64,000 nucleotides of DNA from Siphlonurus alternatus (GCA_949825025.1 OX463786.1:12204387-12268386), one strand, 5' to 3'; shown: positions 11,380 through 23,901, counted from the first letter of the stretch. Numbers and translations are program-made. Notes: generated by a model not told the origin, from the sequence alone.

Positions 11380-11965
11380 TTTATTTGAGCTAAGTCATGT
11401 CCGCCCTGATATAGCAAGTGCACTAAGGGTAGCTGAGGTGCTGTACGATGTACTCCTATAAGCAGAGAGTGACTGTGTGCTGAGTCTGAATGTATTTTTT
11501 TGTGATGGGTTATGTGGTTCTGTATAATTATTTATATGTGAAATCTCACGCACGCCCTGCTATAGCCAGTACACTTAGGGTAGCAGAGGTGCTATACGAT
11601 GTACTACCATAATAAGCAGAGAGTGATGGTGTAATGAGTTTGAATGTATTTTTTTATGATGAATTATGTGGTTCTGTAAGATTGTTTACATGCGAAATTT
11701 CGCGAACGCCCTGCTATGGCCAGTACACTTAGGGTAGCAGAATGCTATACGATGTACTGCTATAATAAGCAGAGAGTCATTGTGTAATGAGTCTGATTTT
11801 TTTTTTTTTTTTTTTTAAAATGATTGTTTATATGGTTCGGCATGAATGTTTATATGTGATAAATCACGCCCGCCTTGCTACAGCAAGTACACTTAGGGTA
11901 GCTGAGACGCTATACGATGTACTGCTATAAGCAGAGAATGATTGTGTAATGAGTCTGGTTGATGT
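11380..11965. repeat. Tandem repeat of about 150-165 bp, four copies
   Basis: The shared block GCCCTGCTATAGCCAGTACA begins near 11403, 11553, 11707 and 11871. It is followed each time by TTAGGGTAGC, TACGATGTACT, a TAAGCAGAGAGT-like word and GTGTAATGAGT, then a T-rich spacer of variable length. Within each copy CTGCTA pairs with TAGCAG and CCCT with AGGG, giving a stem of about 8 bp. Copies 2 and 3 are closest to each other. Confidence 0.85.
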
Positions 11966-12853
11966 GTGATGTGATCATTGAAAGAATACGGTGTCGTCTG
12001 AAATAAAATATACAGCTGCTGAAATCAAAACAGTGTACATTTAATCCAGGTATTTTATTTTTTTGTTGTACTCTTTAAATGGCTGCAATATGCATCATGC
12101 AACATAGACGTACCTCTAAATATGTTTTAAATGTAACTGTTCATGTATATAAATAATTGTTTGTTTCAAGTTTGTTTGTTCGTGTGTTTGGTAATCAGTC
12201 AATGTATTTATAGTAAATCACACAATTTTACATTAAATATAACCTTGGAGTGATTTTAAATAACAAAGGATACCGTACCAAAACATTGCACTAAAATCAA
12301 CAAAACGTTATAACAAAAAGAAAAAATACACCTCAGTAGAAAATTTTAACTTAACAATACTCTACTGATTATTTTTTTTATAGTTTATGGAACGTACATG
12401 CCAAAAACTAATTTTGTTATACTGACGTACGTTAATGTCAATATGCACTTTCTTGTAAAAAAATATAGTTTACGGATTACTTCGCTGCATAACATCATTA
12501 CAATGTAGCTATGTTATACAATGGGAGAATGAATAAAAATTAAAGCATTAAAAAAAAATCAATTTCACTTCACGCAAGTGAGTGCGGCAGCGAGAAAAAT
12601 TCTCAGGTAGTTTTAATGCAAATATCTAACCTTCAAAATTTTCTTCTCTTATATTATACCTGAGAGGACGCATCAATAAACCGGTGCAAGACATACTAAA
12701 GAGAATCGTTCTTTATACTGGCAATGTATAGCAAGCATATAACAAAAATCGACTTTTTCTTTTACTTTATAAATTATTATACTACAATTTAATTTAAAAT
12801 TATTTTTACCGAGCGGAGTAAAAATATTTAGTGTGATACATTTTAGAAAATCT
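11966..12853. other. Retrotransposon interior, 5' leader side
   Basis: On the minus strand this lies between the primer-binding site and the tandem arrays, where gag would be expected. No frame with gag features (such as a CCHC knuckle) is present. It is AT-rich with short A runs. Confidence 0.55.
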
Positions 12854-12871
12854 ACCGCGGACCTGACACCA
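12854..12871 (-). promoter_or_regulatory. tRNA primer-binding site
   Basis: Two bases after the end of the 5' LTR the minus strand reads TGGTGTCAGGTCCGCGG. TGG complements the CCA end, and TGTCAGG matches the acceptor end of animal tRNA-Leu (ending CCTGACA-CCA), for about 10 matching bases. The match beyond these bases is poor, so the exact tRNA is inferred. Confidence 0.65.
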
Positions 12872-12873
12872 TT

Positions 12874-13899
12874 TGTCACGATGATCCTCTACCTATCCTC
12901 ATTATATTATAAATATTCTAGCTCTATTTTACTATATACGGCCGCCGCTTAATAGATATTATATAATATGTTTTATAATAAAGGAGATGAAGAGAGAACA
13001 CCGAGCTCACATTACTTCTTATTTAAGTTATTATAGTTTATTAATTCAAGTTTACAATGATAAAGGTATTACAGATTATTGATACAAACTATGCCAATTA
13101 AGCCTTACAAATGTCTTTAGTAGTCCTGCCATCTTTATGTTAAGTGTGGTCCTATCCTTTTCCTGCATACTCTTAACTTACCAAGTAGCTGCCTGCCGGC
13201 GCCACGTACTGTACAACTCCTGATATGCGGTATGTCACATATCGTCCGTATCGTCGCTCGAACGTATAGTACAAGAGGTTACACTAGGCCGCCTGTCTTT
13301 TCGGGACTTAGGGTCCGTACAGTCAAGGTGGTCCAGGTAGGAACCCCGTCTGATGGTGGGACGTGCGTCCTACAGTCAGGGGAACCTAATCCAGGTTACG
13401 TGTACATGTTTATGTGCTGGGGCGTTGCCCCATGTCGAACCTCGAGCGGGTGTCCCAGTACTGCTGGTTGCCTACCCAAGTGGAGACCCCAGCTCCCACT
13501 TGGGCGGTGTAGTTGTTTGAGTATTTGTGGTGTGTAATGAAGTGTTAGTGTTGCCAGTACTGCTCTGTGACTACCCTCCTGAGGTCTGGTCTCCTTGGCT
13601 TATATAGTGCTTGCGTCGTGACGTCACCCATTATATGCGTATGTGAGGGGGTAGCTTTACCCAAGCACTGCCCCTGGCTGACCGTCACGTACGCACCTTA
13701 TGTAACAATGAAGGAGACCTTCCTCAAATAGAGAGCGTAACTAATCGTAATTATTCATGGCAAAACTCAATAATATATGCTGGTGTCTTCAATACCTCCA
13801 GCCCTGATTAAAACAGTTTTCCTACAACTTTATTAGAAATAGATGAATCTAAGAATATACAAAATGCATATTGCTTGTTATGCATGTCACCACGTGACA
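12874..13899 (-). repeat. Right LTR (5' LTR of the minus-strand element)
   Basis: This is the second 1026-bp LTR; I could not find a difference from the left one. On the minus strand it carries the functional-position CRE (13619-13626) and TATA box (13600-13607), initiation near 13575, and a strong donor-like sequence TTG/GTAAGTTAAG with the exon end at 13182. Spliced leaders are known for some LTR elements; whether this donor is used is unknown. Confidence 0.92.
13600..13626 (-). promoter_or_regulatory. LTR promoter: TATA box plus CRE (right, driving copy)
   Basis: Same arrangement as in the left LTR: TGACGTCA at 13619-13626 upstream of CTATATAA at 13600-13607 on the minus strand. Because this LTR is upstream of the interior, it is the one expected to start the genomic RNA. 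Confidence 0.55.
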
Positions 13900-13903
13900 A
13901 AGT
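13900..13903. repeat. Target-site duplication AAGT, right copy
   Basis: AAGT follows GTGACA directly and equals the AAGT at 7388-7391. Confidence 0.75.
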
Positions 13904-14335
13904 CTTAAAACTTAAAATCCATCTGTATATTTATTATATTTGACATAAGGTCATAATTCTGAAATAATTGTGCAGTTTCGAGTATAAATAATTTTCCCTT
14001 TATGAAAACTTGTTTCAATTTTTAATATTTAAAGCATTTTTTCCCTTACATTACGATTCAGATACTTAAAAAAAAAAACAGTAATGAAAGTTGTTCATTA
14101 TAAAAGTATGAGCTAATGTAACCATTCTTGATGTGACATAGAGACTATAAGAATGTTGTATTATAGCTCAAGGGTGGCCTTTATAATACAGCATGACAAC
14201 ACCAGCAATTTGATACCTTCTGGTAAGACGAGAGTTGTTACTTGCGCCCCATGCATAGTTCTCTGCTTGTCGTCATGCGTGTAGAGTAAAGCTATGTTTA
14301 CATGAGAAAAACTTTACTGTATCGTAGTGTACACC
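13904..14335. other. Non-coding stretch
   Basis: AT-rich flank of the retrotransposon. A weak donor-like GGTAAGACG near 14222 has no convincing exon before it. Confidence 0.4.
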
Positions 14336-14681
14336 TTAAAGGGATACAGGCCTCAAATTACAAATTAGACAGACATAAAGTGTTGCTCGAGTTTATAATC
14401 AACATTCGTATTATTTTTACATGCGCGCGGTGCGACTGTGCGAAGTCGCGCTACAAAGAAAGTCCTTGCTGACGTCACAACTCACAGCTGGCACCGATTA
14501 GCATTGAGTTGTGACGTCATCAAGGACTTCATGACGTCATCAAGGACTAAATTTCTTACTTTTAACTGCGACTTCGCACGGATGCATCACGCGTGGAAAA
14601 AAATTATGCGAATGTTGATTATTTACTCTAAACCCACTTGGTGACTATCTAATTTGCAATTTGAGGCCTGTATGCCTTTAA
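14336..14681. mobile_element. Fold-back MITE bounded by TTAA
   Basis: The terminal inverted repeat of about 35 bp starts TTAAAGGGATACAGGCCTC and ends GAGGCCTGTATGCCTTTAA. Inner inverted segments contain GCGACTGTGCGAAGTCGC-like words and three CRE octamers (14470, 14512, 14532). TTAA at each edge would fit a TTAA target duplication such as piggyBac-type elements use, but TTAA is itself palindromic, so this is only suggestive. There is no transposase frame. Confidence 0.75.
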
Positions 14682-17600
14682 GAAAGACAAAACGTTACCC
14701 CTGTATGATGTATTAGCCAAGTATACTCTTGCGATCAGGGTAGTCAGGTTTACAGTATCATATTGTATGCACAAGGAAAATCATGTTTTTTTTTTAAGCC
14801 GTAATTTAGGTTCAAGAAAGTCAATACATTATTTTAATATTTTATGTGTAGCTCATTAAAAAAAAAAAATGATGTGGTAAAAAAATAAGTGCAGATACTG
14901 AATAAGTAGTATTAATACATTTAATAGAGATTTCAGGCCTGTGCAACAATAGATATTAAGACATACAATGAGTTTTTACTCTGCATTCGTGTTATTATCA
15001 TATTATTTTTTTTATTAAATAAATTATAAAAGTAACTACATGTATGCTCTTTCTGTGCCGACATGCGCAGTGTCACTAGTTAGTTTCCAATAATTATCAT
15101 CATTATTTATAATAATTAGACAATGGTTAAATATAATCATAAATAATAATTCTGAGCTTTAAAAATCACTATACATGTGTATGTGCATGCATGCACGCTA
15201 TACCTTCAACGATGTTAAAATTCTTATTTACTATATGCCAAGTTAGCGCGGCAACGTTGTATGCTTTATTATCTCGTCTTTTTACTAATAAAAATGTCCC
15301 TGTGCAAAGATAAATATGATGTCATCACACATAGTCGTTAAAACTATATTTATAATTATACTGCTTGTAAGAAAAAATTGCGGTAGGGAGACATTTGTTC
15401 CTTGTTTAAATTTTTTACGATAATATATAGTATTTTTGTAAAGAAGGAAGTTTGTAGCTTGTAGTAAATGAACTTAAAATTTTTAAACACGAGTATATTA
15501 TAATGTCAGTAAGGAAATGGATTCACGAAAAACTTGGCATCGATTTTGGCCTAAAAGCATTTAATATAATTATGCAAAGTTATTTGTAATTATCCCTTAC
15601 AGAATAACCATTAATTTGTAACAAGAATTAAATAGAAAAGAAAAGCAGTAGTCCAGTCTCCAAGAAAATAAAATTGCAAACCATATCTGCAGTCTGCCAG
15701 CTAGCATAATAATATATTGTGTACAATTTGACCTCTGCCAAATTAATGACCTTAATTGTACTGGCCAAGCAATTAAGCTGATTAAAACCATTTCTTTGTG
15801 CTCGTTTAAGTTTGAGTTCAGTTGAAGAATATTAAATTTATGTAGATAATTGATTTTTATTTATGGTTTTTACCGACTTATTGATAATCACGATCAAGTC
15901 AAGATTAATCAAATAACCAAATTTTAGTCGTTGTTATATTAATATTTAATATAAATTATAAAATATATAATAACAATGCCTTTCTATACTATAAATATAA
16001 AACAGGTTTGCCGCAGTATTGATTACATGAAAATCACTAATTTCGTGAGAAAATTGCGAGTAACTTGACTTTTTGCACGTCTCTTGGTTCGTGTTCACAC
16101 AATTCGACCTTACTTTTTTCAGTTTTCAATGCTATAAGTTGGTAAAATAAACCTTACGTCACGATGCGGTTACGAAGCGTTGAGCTCGCAGCGAGTTCGG
16201 TCGATGACACAAGCACTTGCTCGCCTGCCAACAAGTTACAGTGGAGTGATCGAGACTTGATGATGACGTCATAATAAAATGTATTTTAAGGAGAATTTTG
16301 AAGGAGATTGTACCCACTTTTGTAATGAACAAAAAAGGTGTAGTTCGTCGTTTGCATATGATTATCTTAGTATGGGAAAAAAGTGTACAAATTTTAACAT
16401 ACTAATGATAAAAATCTAATTGAGAACATCAAAGTCGGATGATAATAAATCTGCTAGCCCAATTAGATACCAAAGAATATTCAAGTTCTTGTGGTAATTG
16501 TATATTACTGCAGATACATATCTATAGAATTACAGTTCGTAGATTCTATTTTCGTATTTCCCTTTAAAATGACATGATTGTGTGCTTAGCCAATGTAATT
16601 TGCATCCTCACATATATAAGATCTCTGGTACAGTACGTATAGTTTCTAGAACTAGAAACTCTGCATGCTTTAGATTAAGAGATCTTGTATGGTCTGTGGA
16701 CCTCGAGATAAATCACCAAGCTTAGTTTCTTTTGTTTGCTTCCGTGGGTGGTTACCTTCAATCTAAGAACGTCCTGCTGTAGATATAATTAATTTGTCAC
16801 TTGATACGACACTCGTGAAAGGAAAAGGACCTCTCAAGTAAACAATAAAGTTGCGATGGACATTGAAGTATGGTTTATAATATAATGTGACACCCTCAAT
16901 AAAAATGATTTTATATTTATTGCTATCAAGGTGTTGATCGCTCATAAACCATGTAACATGAAAACATTAAACACTGATATTTTAAATTATTTTACGATTA
17001 TTAAGGTGTGACTGTAATAATATTTCACACAATGTCTTGTCGCATAAAATCGACAGGCTTGCGTATATGTATCTTATATTATGAGCGGAACTATAAGTTA
17101 TTCAATCAAATCTAGTCTCTTTAAATTAATTGCAGCCATATATCTATTATTACTTGCTAACTAGCTAATAAATAAATATCCCCACGTTTTTTGACAAACA
17201 AAATTACTATCATTTCAGACGTGAAATTATAATTAATTTATAATTAATCGTCTTTGCTATATATTTTCTTCAAAATTTTCTTCCACATCATCATCATAAT
17301 AGAGATTCAATTTGACGTCACTCTAGTATAAGATGATCTACAATGTATTATAGCCGCAGCAGATGAGAGAGGTTATATATTATATTTGGCACGGTTCACC
17401 CTCAGCCCACCCACCCAACTATAGTTAATTTAAAATATCAAATCCCTGTCTCTCTTAGTGTAACAGTAGAGAGAATATGAACCTTCTTAACTGTGAATCT
17501 AATAGTGAAATGTCTATTTTAGCACCCATCTATGGTTCATTCACTTTTAGATTCCTGAAGGAATTTCATGCTAGAGTAAGGGAATATGGCCCTAATGTAC

Positions 17601-18404
17601 TTATATTCTAGTAGAAAAACGCCTATTTGAATACTCAACGTAGAATCTTATGGTCGATTTACTTTAAGATTCCCTCAAGTTTCTAATGTCTTGATATGGG
17701 ATTATCAACCTTCAGTACAGTAATTCTAGCAACGAATTGTGTATATTACAGCATGAGAAGCAGACGAAACTATTCTTGGATCTCGCATATAACGCTAAGA
17801 ATTTTTTCCCACCTAGAATATTTCACTGCTATTTAGTTCTGGTATATATTATATACTGTATATTATATACAAGGTGGTTCTCAATGAATTTTTGTTTAGG
17901 ATTATATTTTTATATATTTGTCGAGTAATGCTGCAGGAAATATGGTGATCATGTAATGATACAGTATATGTTATTTGCTAATAAAATAGTTAGAAAAAAA
18001 GGTACATAATTAATTCTTAAAATTCATTGAATAATTTGCTTGATTGTAACATGACGAATATACCTTGAGACAAATGTAGTTCGGGGAAAAAAATGATGAA
18101 ATTTTGTCTAATTTAGTGCAAATTTAATTGAAATTGTCATTGGAATTTTCTTCCCTTTTTTAAGCCTCTATTTCAGATCCTCAGTTTGTCATTTTGAAAG
18201 CAAGCAGATGATCCATGCAGATATTGTGGACCTTTAAAATAAAATTAAAAATAGAAAATACGAAGGTGAAGTTTGTATAATACAAATATACAAATAATGT
18301 TAAATCTAGTAGTTCTCAATGGATAATTACGTGAATATACGATTTTTATAATTGCATTTATTACTGTATACAAGATCTCGAATATTTTTCAATTTTATAC
18401 AGAC

Positions 18405-18441
<37 letters not shown>

Positions 18442-20073
18442 TAAAATTATTCTGCATGAAAACGCTGTGATGTCACGCAGAGATATTAGAGAAATGCCAG
18501 AATATATCCTGGGGTAGAGGCGTTATGTGACCATGACGTCACATTCTTTTTTCTGCACCACAATTTTAAGGGTGTGTAATAGGTGGTTAAAAATTGACAA
18601 TGCACAATTTAAAGTTCTATATCCAAATATAAAATAAACAATTTCATGATACAGTTTGTACATTGAGTTGAGAATACTGCATGTATTTTATTAAAAATAA
18701 AGCTCATTATAAAATGTTATACGTTCGCTGGTTCACAAGTGGGAGGGTGATACCAAAAAACTCAATCTTACTACTGTACATAAAGTCGCCTCAGGTACAT
18801 TTTTTCTTATATAACATATAAATATATCATAAAAATTAATATAAAATATTCAAGTGTAGGTTTTAATTTATTTGTTGAACAATATGACATTTATTTATTG
18901 ATACTCTTTAATTTTTATATCTTTAAGTGACAAGTGTAGTTTATAGATTTAATGCTAAGTAGGAAAATGGTTGTAAATTAATTTAATGTTTTGATCAACA
19001 CATTTTTAATTAGCTTGAATGTTAATTAATTTTCTATAATATACTATGTTCTGTTGTACTTTATAATGAGCACTTTATTAATCTATTTGATGACACATGA
19101 ATAATGATAATATCACAAAGTTTGAGATAAAAATAATAACCATGTTATAGTTAATTGATTTTTATGTATAACAAACAATCATATTTAGTAAAAAGCTCAC
19201 TGATTTATTATCTAATTTATTAATCTTATTAATTATTATAATGAAGCTTGATAAGAGTGATAAGATAACTGAAATTGGATCAGCTACTGTATGCACTTAT
19301 TACACTTTACTCAAATGTGTGGAGGGAAGGGAGGCCTAATAATTATATTGTCAACTTTAAAGAATATATTATAATCCATTAATATGTATTGTATTAATTA
19401 TAGCTTTAAATGAGTTTATATAAGAACAGCGTGCAGAAAAAAATGGATGCAATACTTAAATGGCGTATTTTTTTTTTTGTTATTGTTGTATTTAAAAAGT
19501 AAATTTCTCGTAAAAATTTAAAAGCATGTATTTTTTCCCCTTTTTTTCACAGCGATTGTCTAGCTTATGGAGTATTAGGTTAAAGGTTAAAGGACTACTG
19601 ATGTGTAACATTATTCTGTATTCATATTCCATGCAGTGTGTCGTATGCTTGTTGCTAAATATGACAGCTATAAGAACATACAACCAAGATTTGTTAAACA
19701 AATCTTGCATACGATAGAAAGCAAAATAAATTATTTTATTTATACTTCCTCTCAGTACGAGACTAGATCATAAATCTTAAGTGTCGTCATGCCGTCACAT
19801 TTTGTGTATAATATGCCATAATATCTGTCAGCACACTGACCATCAAACATTTAAAATCAATATAATTATGTACATCCCGAGACAGCACGAACTTTCCATG
19901 ATTTGTTGGAGTTGCAGCTCCAAAAGACAAAGAGCAATTCGGTGGTAAGAAAAACATAATTTATAACAATCTCCAAATCGTTCTAGTTCACCACACACAT
20001 CCATATAGACTGCGTGACACGCCCACAAACAAAGTATAGATATATAAATTCGTGTTCTTCCGAAGTGTTTAGT
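14682..20073. other. Long AT-rich non-coding stretch
   Basis: This stretch contains no gene I can support. A CpG-richer patch at about 16155-16270 ends in a CRE octamer (16264-16271) and could be a promoter. Other contents are a short hairpin around 16619-16688 (AGATCTCT facing AGAGATCT, with GTTTCTAG/CTAGAAAC inside), CRE octamers at 17313 and 18534, and a 29-base poly-A at 18409. Around 18438-18571 weak inverted ends (TTAAAATTATTCTGCA and TGCACCACAATTTTAA) surround a CRE, possibly a decayed MITE. Confidence 0.45.
18409..18437. repeat. Poly-A tract of 29 bases
   Basis: Uninterrupted A run, flanked on both sides by ACTCTTAAA-like sequence. This could be slippage or a duplication around the run. 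Confidence 0.95.
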
Positions 20074-20506
20074 GGTTAACGTAGAGATAATACCGATCAG
20101 CTGTTCGACGTAGTCCCCTTTGATTAGCATGTAAACCTTAGCAAATTCACAAAAATTCTGAAATTTTTTTGAGAGGCAGATATTAGTGCCTAAAAGCAGG
20201 GAATGCCATTATGTAATCTTTCCCTGCTATAAAGCCATAGAAAAAAATTCAAAACAATTTAACGAACCGATTTTTTTAAATTAATTTTTTTAATTTTCAG
20301 CATAGGGCTTTCCCATGGAGAGACAAACTAAAAACTTAGTTAAAAAAATCGGCTCGTTTAATTGTTTTGAAACTTTTTCTGTGGCTTTTAGGCACTAATA
20401 TTTGCCTCCTAAAAAAAATTCAGAATTTTTGTGAATTATAAAAGGTTTACATGTTAATCAAAGGGGACTACGTTGAACAGCTGATCGGTATTATCTCTAC
20501 CATAAC
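20074..20506. mobile_element. Fold-back element of about 430 bp
   Basis: The arms are long and highly similar: the left reads GGTTAACGTAGAGATAATAC, GATCAGCTGTTC, GACTACGTCGAA-type and CCCCTTTGATTAGCATGTAA, and the right mirrors this to GGTATTATCTCTACCATAAC. Further in, TTTAGGCACTAATATTTGCC pairs with the left arm, and AATCGGCTCGTTTAATTGTTTTGAA with its partner. The left arm carries an extra block of about 45 bp around 20195-20240 that is itself hairpin-like (AGCAGGGAATG facing CTTTCCCTGCT). There is no coding capacity. Confidence 0.75.
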
Positions 20507-22020
20507 TGAATCATGTAATGTGGAATGCATTGTTTCAATGCGAAGATCATTGAAGTTTCATCTGGAGTTTCACAAAAATCCAAAAAAATTGGTCCGCTAA
20601 TCTATCCATAATGAAGCAAACGCCTCCCCCCCTTTAGCAACATGGTATTTAGGTTTCTATATCATTGATTGATTGATTGATTAGAATTTAATTTGACATA
20701 AAACTTGTCATAATAGTGTGAAGTCTTATAGTGTCGTTGGTTACAGTCCTGCGGTTGTGGAGAAAACATTTATGTCATAATGCGAAAACTTTTACAATAC
20801 TGATTTCAAATTATTTATTTTTTTTATTCCTTTGGTATTTATGTTATATCAACAAAAAATTATACAATTTTGTGACTTTCGAAAATATAGAAATCTGGCA
20901 ATATTGATAATCGCTTTATATTAGTAAATGTTATACAGTATGATATAATGCGATATTTACCATATCAAATAGAATTCTTAACTATTTCTCGCTTGTGATT
21001 TACAATTATTGGACAATTACAGCATTATTTTAAATTTCTTGATTAAATTAAATTGATTTTTATTAAGAAAATTAATAAGTTGTTGAAAGATTTCCCTGAG
21101 TGAAAAATCGACCAGTTCTTTCTGTGTGGTTTTATAAAAATTATTCAACATTTCTATCTGACATGAGATTAATTTTGATACTGGACAATAGATAAGTCGT
21201 ATCTTATGTTTATATGTCATAGCTACATTGTTAACAATCGATGTTTTGACATCACGAGAGTTTTTAGGGATGCTGTAATACACATACGTGTGAAGTTTGT
21301 CATGCATCTATATGAAAAAAAGGCATCATCACTTTTATAAGATCTAAAAAAAAACGTGCATGGTCCTTACATTATTTCTATTCTGAGACAGTATTGAAGT
21401 CGACTGCCGTAAAAATTGCATTTTGTCTGGACCAAAATGTACAAATGCGGAAGCCGGCTGTGATGTTTGGTGAGGCGTTATTTTTTTTGTCGTTCCGTCT
21501 GTCTTCACTTTCCATTATGAGTCATCGTGGCCGGTGCTCCCAGCTATATAGCCCGCGAGACTTTCAGTGAGTCAAGGTACGGATATATTAGAGGTAAGAT
21601 TTGATTATACCGACGGACTAATTATAGCTTTTAATAGACCAGGTGTACCATGAGTTAGTAATTAAACACATTGTTTTATATTAGAGGGGTCTTCACAAAT
21701 AACACCAGACACTAAACTTAACCTAATTAATATTAGCCTAAATCTGTTTTAACGCAACAGTGTACAATAGTATAATAGTATAATATATAATATAAAATAT
21801 AATGTATAATAGTATAATACACTTCGATTGTCTTACTGTTAGTTTTAACGAAGAGTTCATTATAAAATCTCTGGTTTTAAGATTGTTGTTATATTTGCTC
21901 CCAGGTTCCTAAATTAGCTTTATTATTAAATTTATATATATATCAAATAATTATTATACATTTACACAGGCAGAATCTTCTGAGAAGGCTCTGCAACAAT
22001 CAGTCAAATCAAAATTCAGC
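20507..22020. other. Non-coding stretch with a possible promoter
   Basis: AT-rich sequence with a (GATT)n run at about 20664-20684. The only GC-richer part is 21450-21595, annotated separately. Confidence 0.45.
21545..21593 (+). promoter_or_regulatory. Possible TATA promoter and short first exon
   Basis: A TATATA box (21545-21550) in a locally GC-richer stretch is followed 21 bp later by TCAGTGAGTCAAGG, an initiator-like word, and then by GAG/GTAAGAT, a good splice donor with GT at 21594. If real it would be an untranslated first exon of a plus-strand gene. TATA-to-initiator spacing is shorter than usual and no transcript evidence is available. Confidence 0.2.
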
Positions 22021-22352
22021 AATGGACAACATACTTGAAAAAATTTTACTACAGAAATGAATAGAGGTTACTAAATTATGCTACTCTGAATTTTTTCATA
22101 TTTTTTTGAGACACGGAACTATTTTTAAATAATTATTGAAAGTTCTGTAATTTAAGTTGGCACCCCTGAATCCTTAATAAAAAGGATAGTGCCTGGACGC
22201 CTATTGACGCCTCCAGGGGGCGTGGACGCACTTTCAATAATTATTTAAAAATAGTTCTGGGTCTCAAAAAAATCTGAAAAAATTCAGAGTAGCATAATTT
22301 TATACCCTCTATTCATTTCTGCAATTAAAAATTTTCATATTTGTTGTCCATT
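22021..22352. mobile_element. Fold-back MITE, family A copy 3
   Basis: The termini are AATGGACAACATA and the inverted TTGTTGTCCATT. The arms match copy 2 closely and the loop is the reverse complement of copy 2's loop, including GGGCGTG (22218-22224) and ATCCTTAATAAAAAGGAT. The matching loop shows that copies 2 and 3 descend from one recently active sequence and differ in orientation. Confidence 0.8.
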
Positions 22353-23867
22353 TACTAAAGTATAATTTCTAACTAGATATTTAAGTAATTTAAAAGAAAA
22401 AAAATTAAGTTTTATTTTACGCCTTATATAATATTATTGTAGCTTTAATAATTTATTAAATAAATAATTTCAGTTTATTTAATGGACAAAGATCAGAAAA
22501 TAGGGAAAAAAAAGGGTTTCATAAATCTACCTCATTTTCAGTAGATCTTGGACAGGAGACCATTATTTGTCCCCCCTCCGTTGTCTCTAATGCACGCTGT
22601 TGCACCACGTGACTCCAGCAGCAGGAGATGGAAAATTGCACTCGTGCGTGGATAAAAATGCTCTTCCGTGGATTAATTCCATTTGTCAAAGTATCGATCT
22701 TATTTTTTTTTATAGTCTTTTTCTTTAGGGAATTTTCTTGGTCGTATATCTTGTAGTATTTTATTTACAAGGGTTGTAAATACGCCAAGTTTTGACATTG
22801 AATAATGCATTTTTATGTGCATAATGTAATTTCTATTTTATACATAATTTTTTTTTATATTAGTGTTTTGTTAACTGCATTTTTTAAAAACAAAAATAAT
22901 GATTATAAAAATTTGCATCGTATTCCTGTTTCTGTACATAATCACTGACTATGAATTAATATATTTCAAAAACTAATATGTATTAATTATATATAACAAA
23001 AAGTGAATAGAAAATTGATGTTTTTTATGTGGAACAGGTGCTGAATTTTTATTATTATTTATATATCTTATATGGCCTGCGCATGCAAATAAAATTAATC
23101 TGGTCATCTATTATTATAATTTAATATTAGTTTTATTAACAATAGTTACTATAAAATATTTAGAAATATAAATATCTTGTACAAGGTGTTAAGAATATAA
23201 TATTTTATATTTCAATTTTTACTATATAGTATTGAGATTTTCTCATGCATATGGCATATAATAATAATATATTATTTTCCCACACCTCTCTTGAAAATAA
23301 TCTAATGATCTTATATACACGACCCATACAGGTTAAAAAGCGGGGGAGGGTTTAGCGTGTAGGAGGTATACTGTAATCATTAAACCTTAAATTTTACATT
23401 AGGTTCATTATCTTATTCTAAAGTATAGTAAAATGAACCATATCAAAATAAATTATAAAATAGAGGATGCGAAGAAAATATTTTGAAACCTGTTTTCAAG
23501 GACTTTTTTATTTTTTGTATATCACAACTACTTAGTTTTTTTATTCTATTACAGTATCTTAAAGTAGGTATTGTATCTCTCCAACGGATTTTTGAAGCTG
23601 TAACCACAGTATATAAATTTTTTTTCATACATTCGTTTCTTTGATTGCATGGTTTCAGCTGCTTTTTCTTAACCCACAAGACCAATCAAAACACCCGTAA
23701 AAAAATAATTTAAGATGGATGATATGACAGGTATATTTTACGTTTAATCCTACGTTAAGTCAAGTGACAAAAGACTAGTGTATTATAATATCTTCTTTCA
23801 TTTTGAATTAAATTCGCTTTTACTGATGAATGAGATTTATAAATAAATATAGTGTTACTTTTTTATG

Positions 23868-23901
<34 letters not shown>

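Larger units (their letters stand above)
7392..13899 (-). mobile_element. Non-autonomous (LARD-like) LTR retrotransposon
   Basis: This 6508-bp element has two 1026-bp direct repeats that begin TGTCAC and end GTGACA, flanked by an AAGT duplication. It reads on the minus strand. Two bases inside the right LTR is a primer-binding site starting TGGTGTCAGG. Directly inside the left LTR is the purine tract AAAGTCGTGGGAGA. The right LTR is therefore the 5' LTR. The 4456-bp interior has no recognisable gag, protease, reverse transcriptase or integrase, but contains two tandem arrays and three poly-G runs. I saw no difference between the LTRs on reading, so insertion looks recent, presumably with proteins supplied by a related autonomous element. 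Ty3/gypsy affinity is inferred from the tRNA-Leu-type primer site only. Confidence 0.88.
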
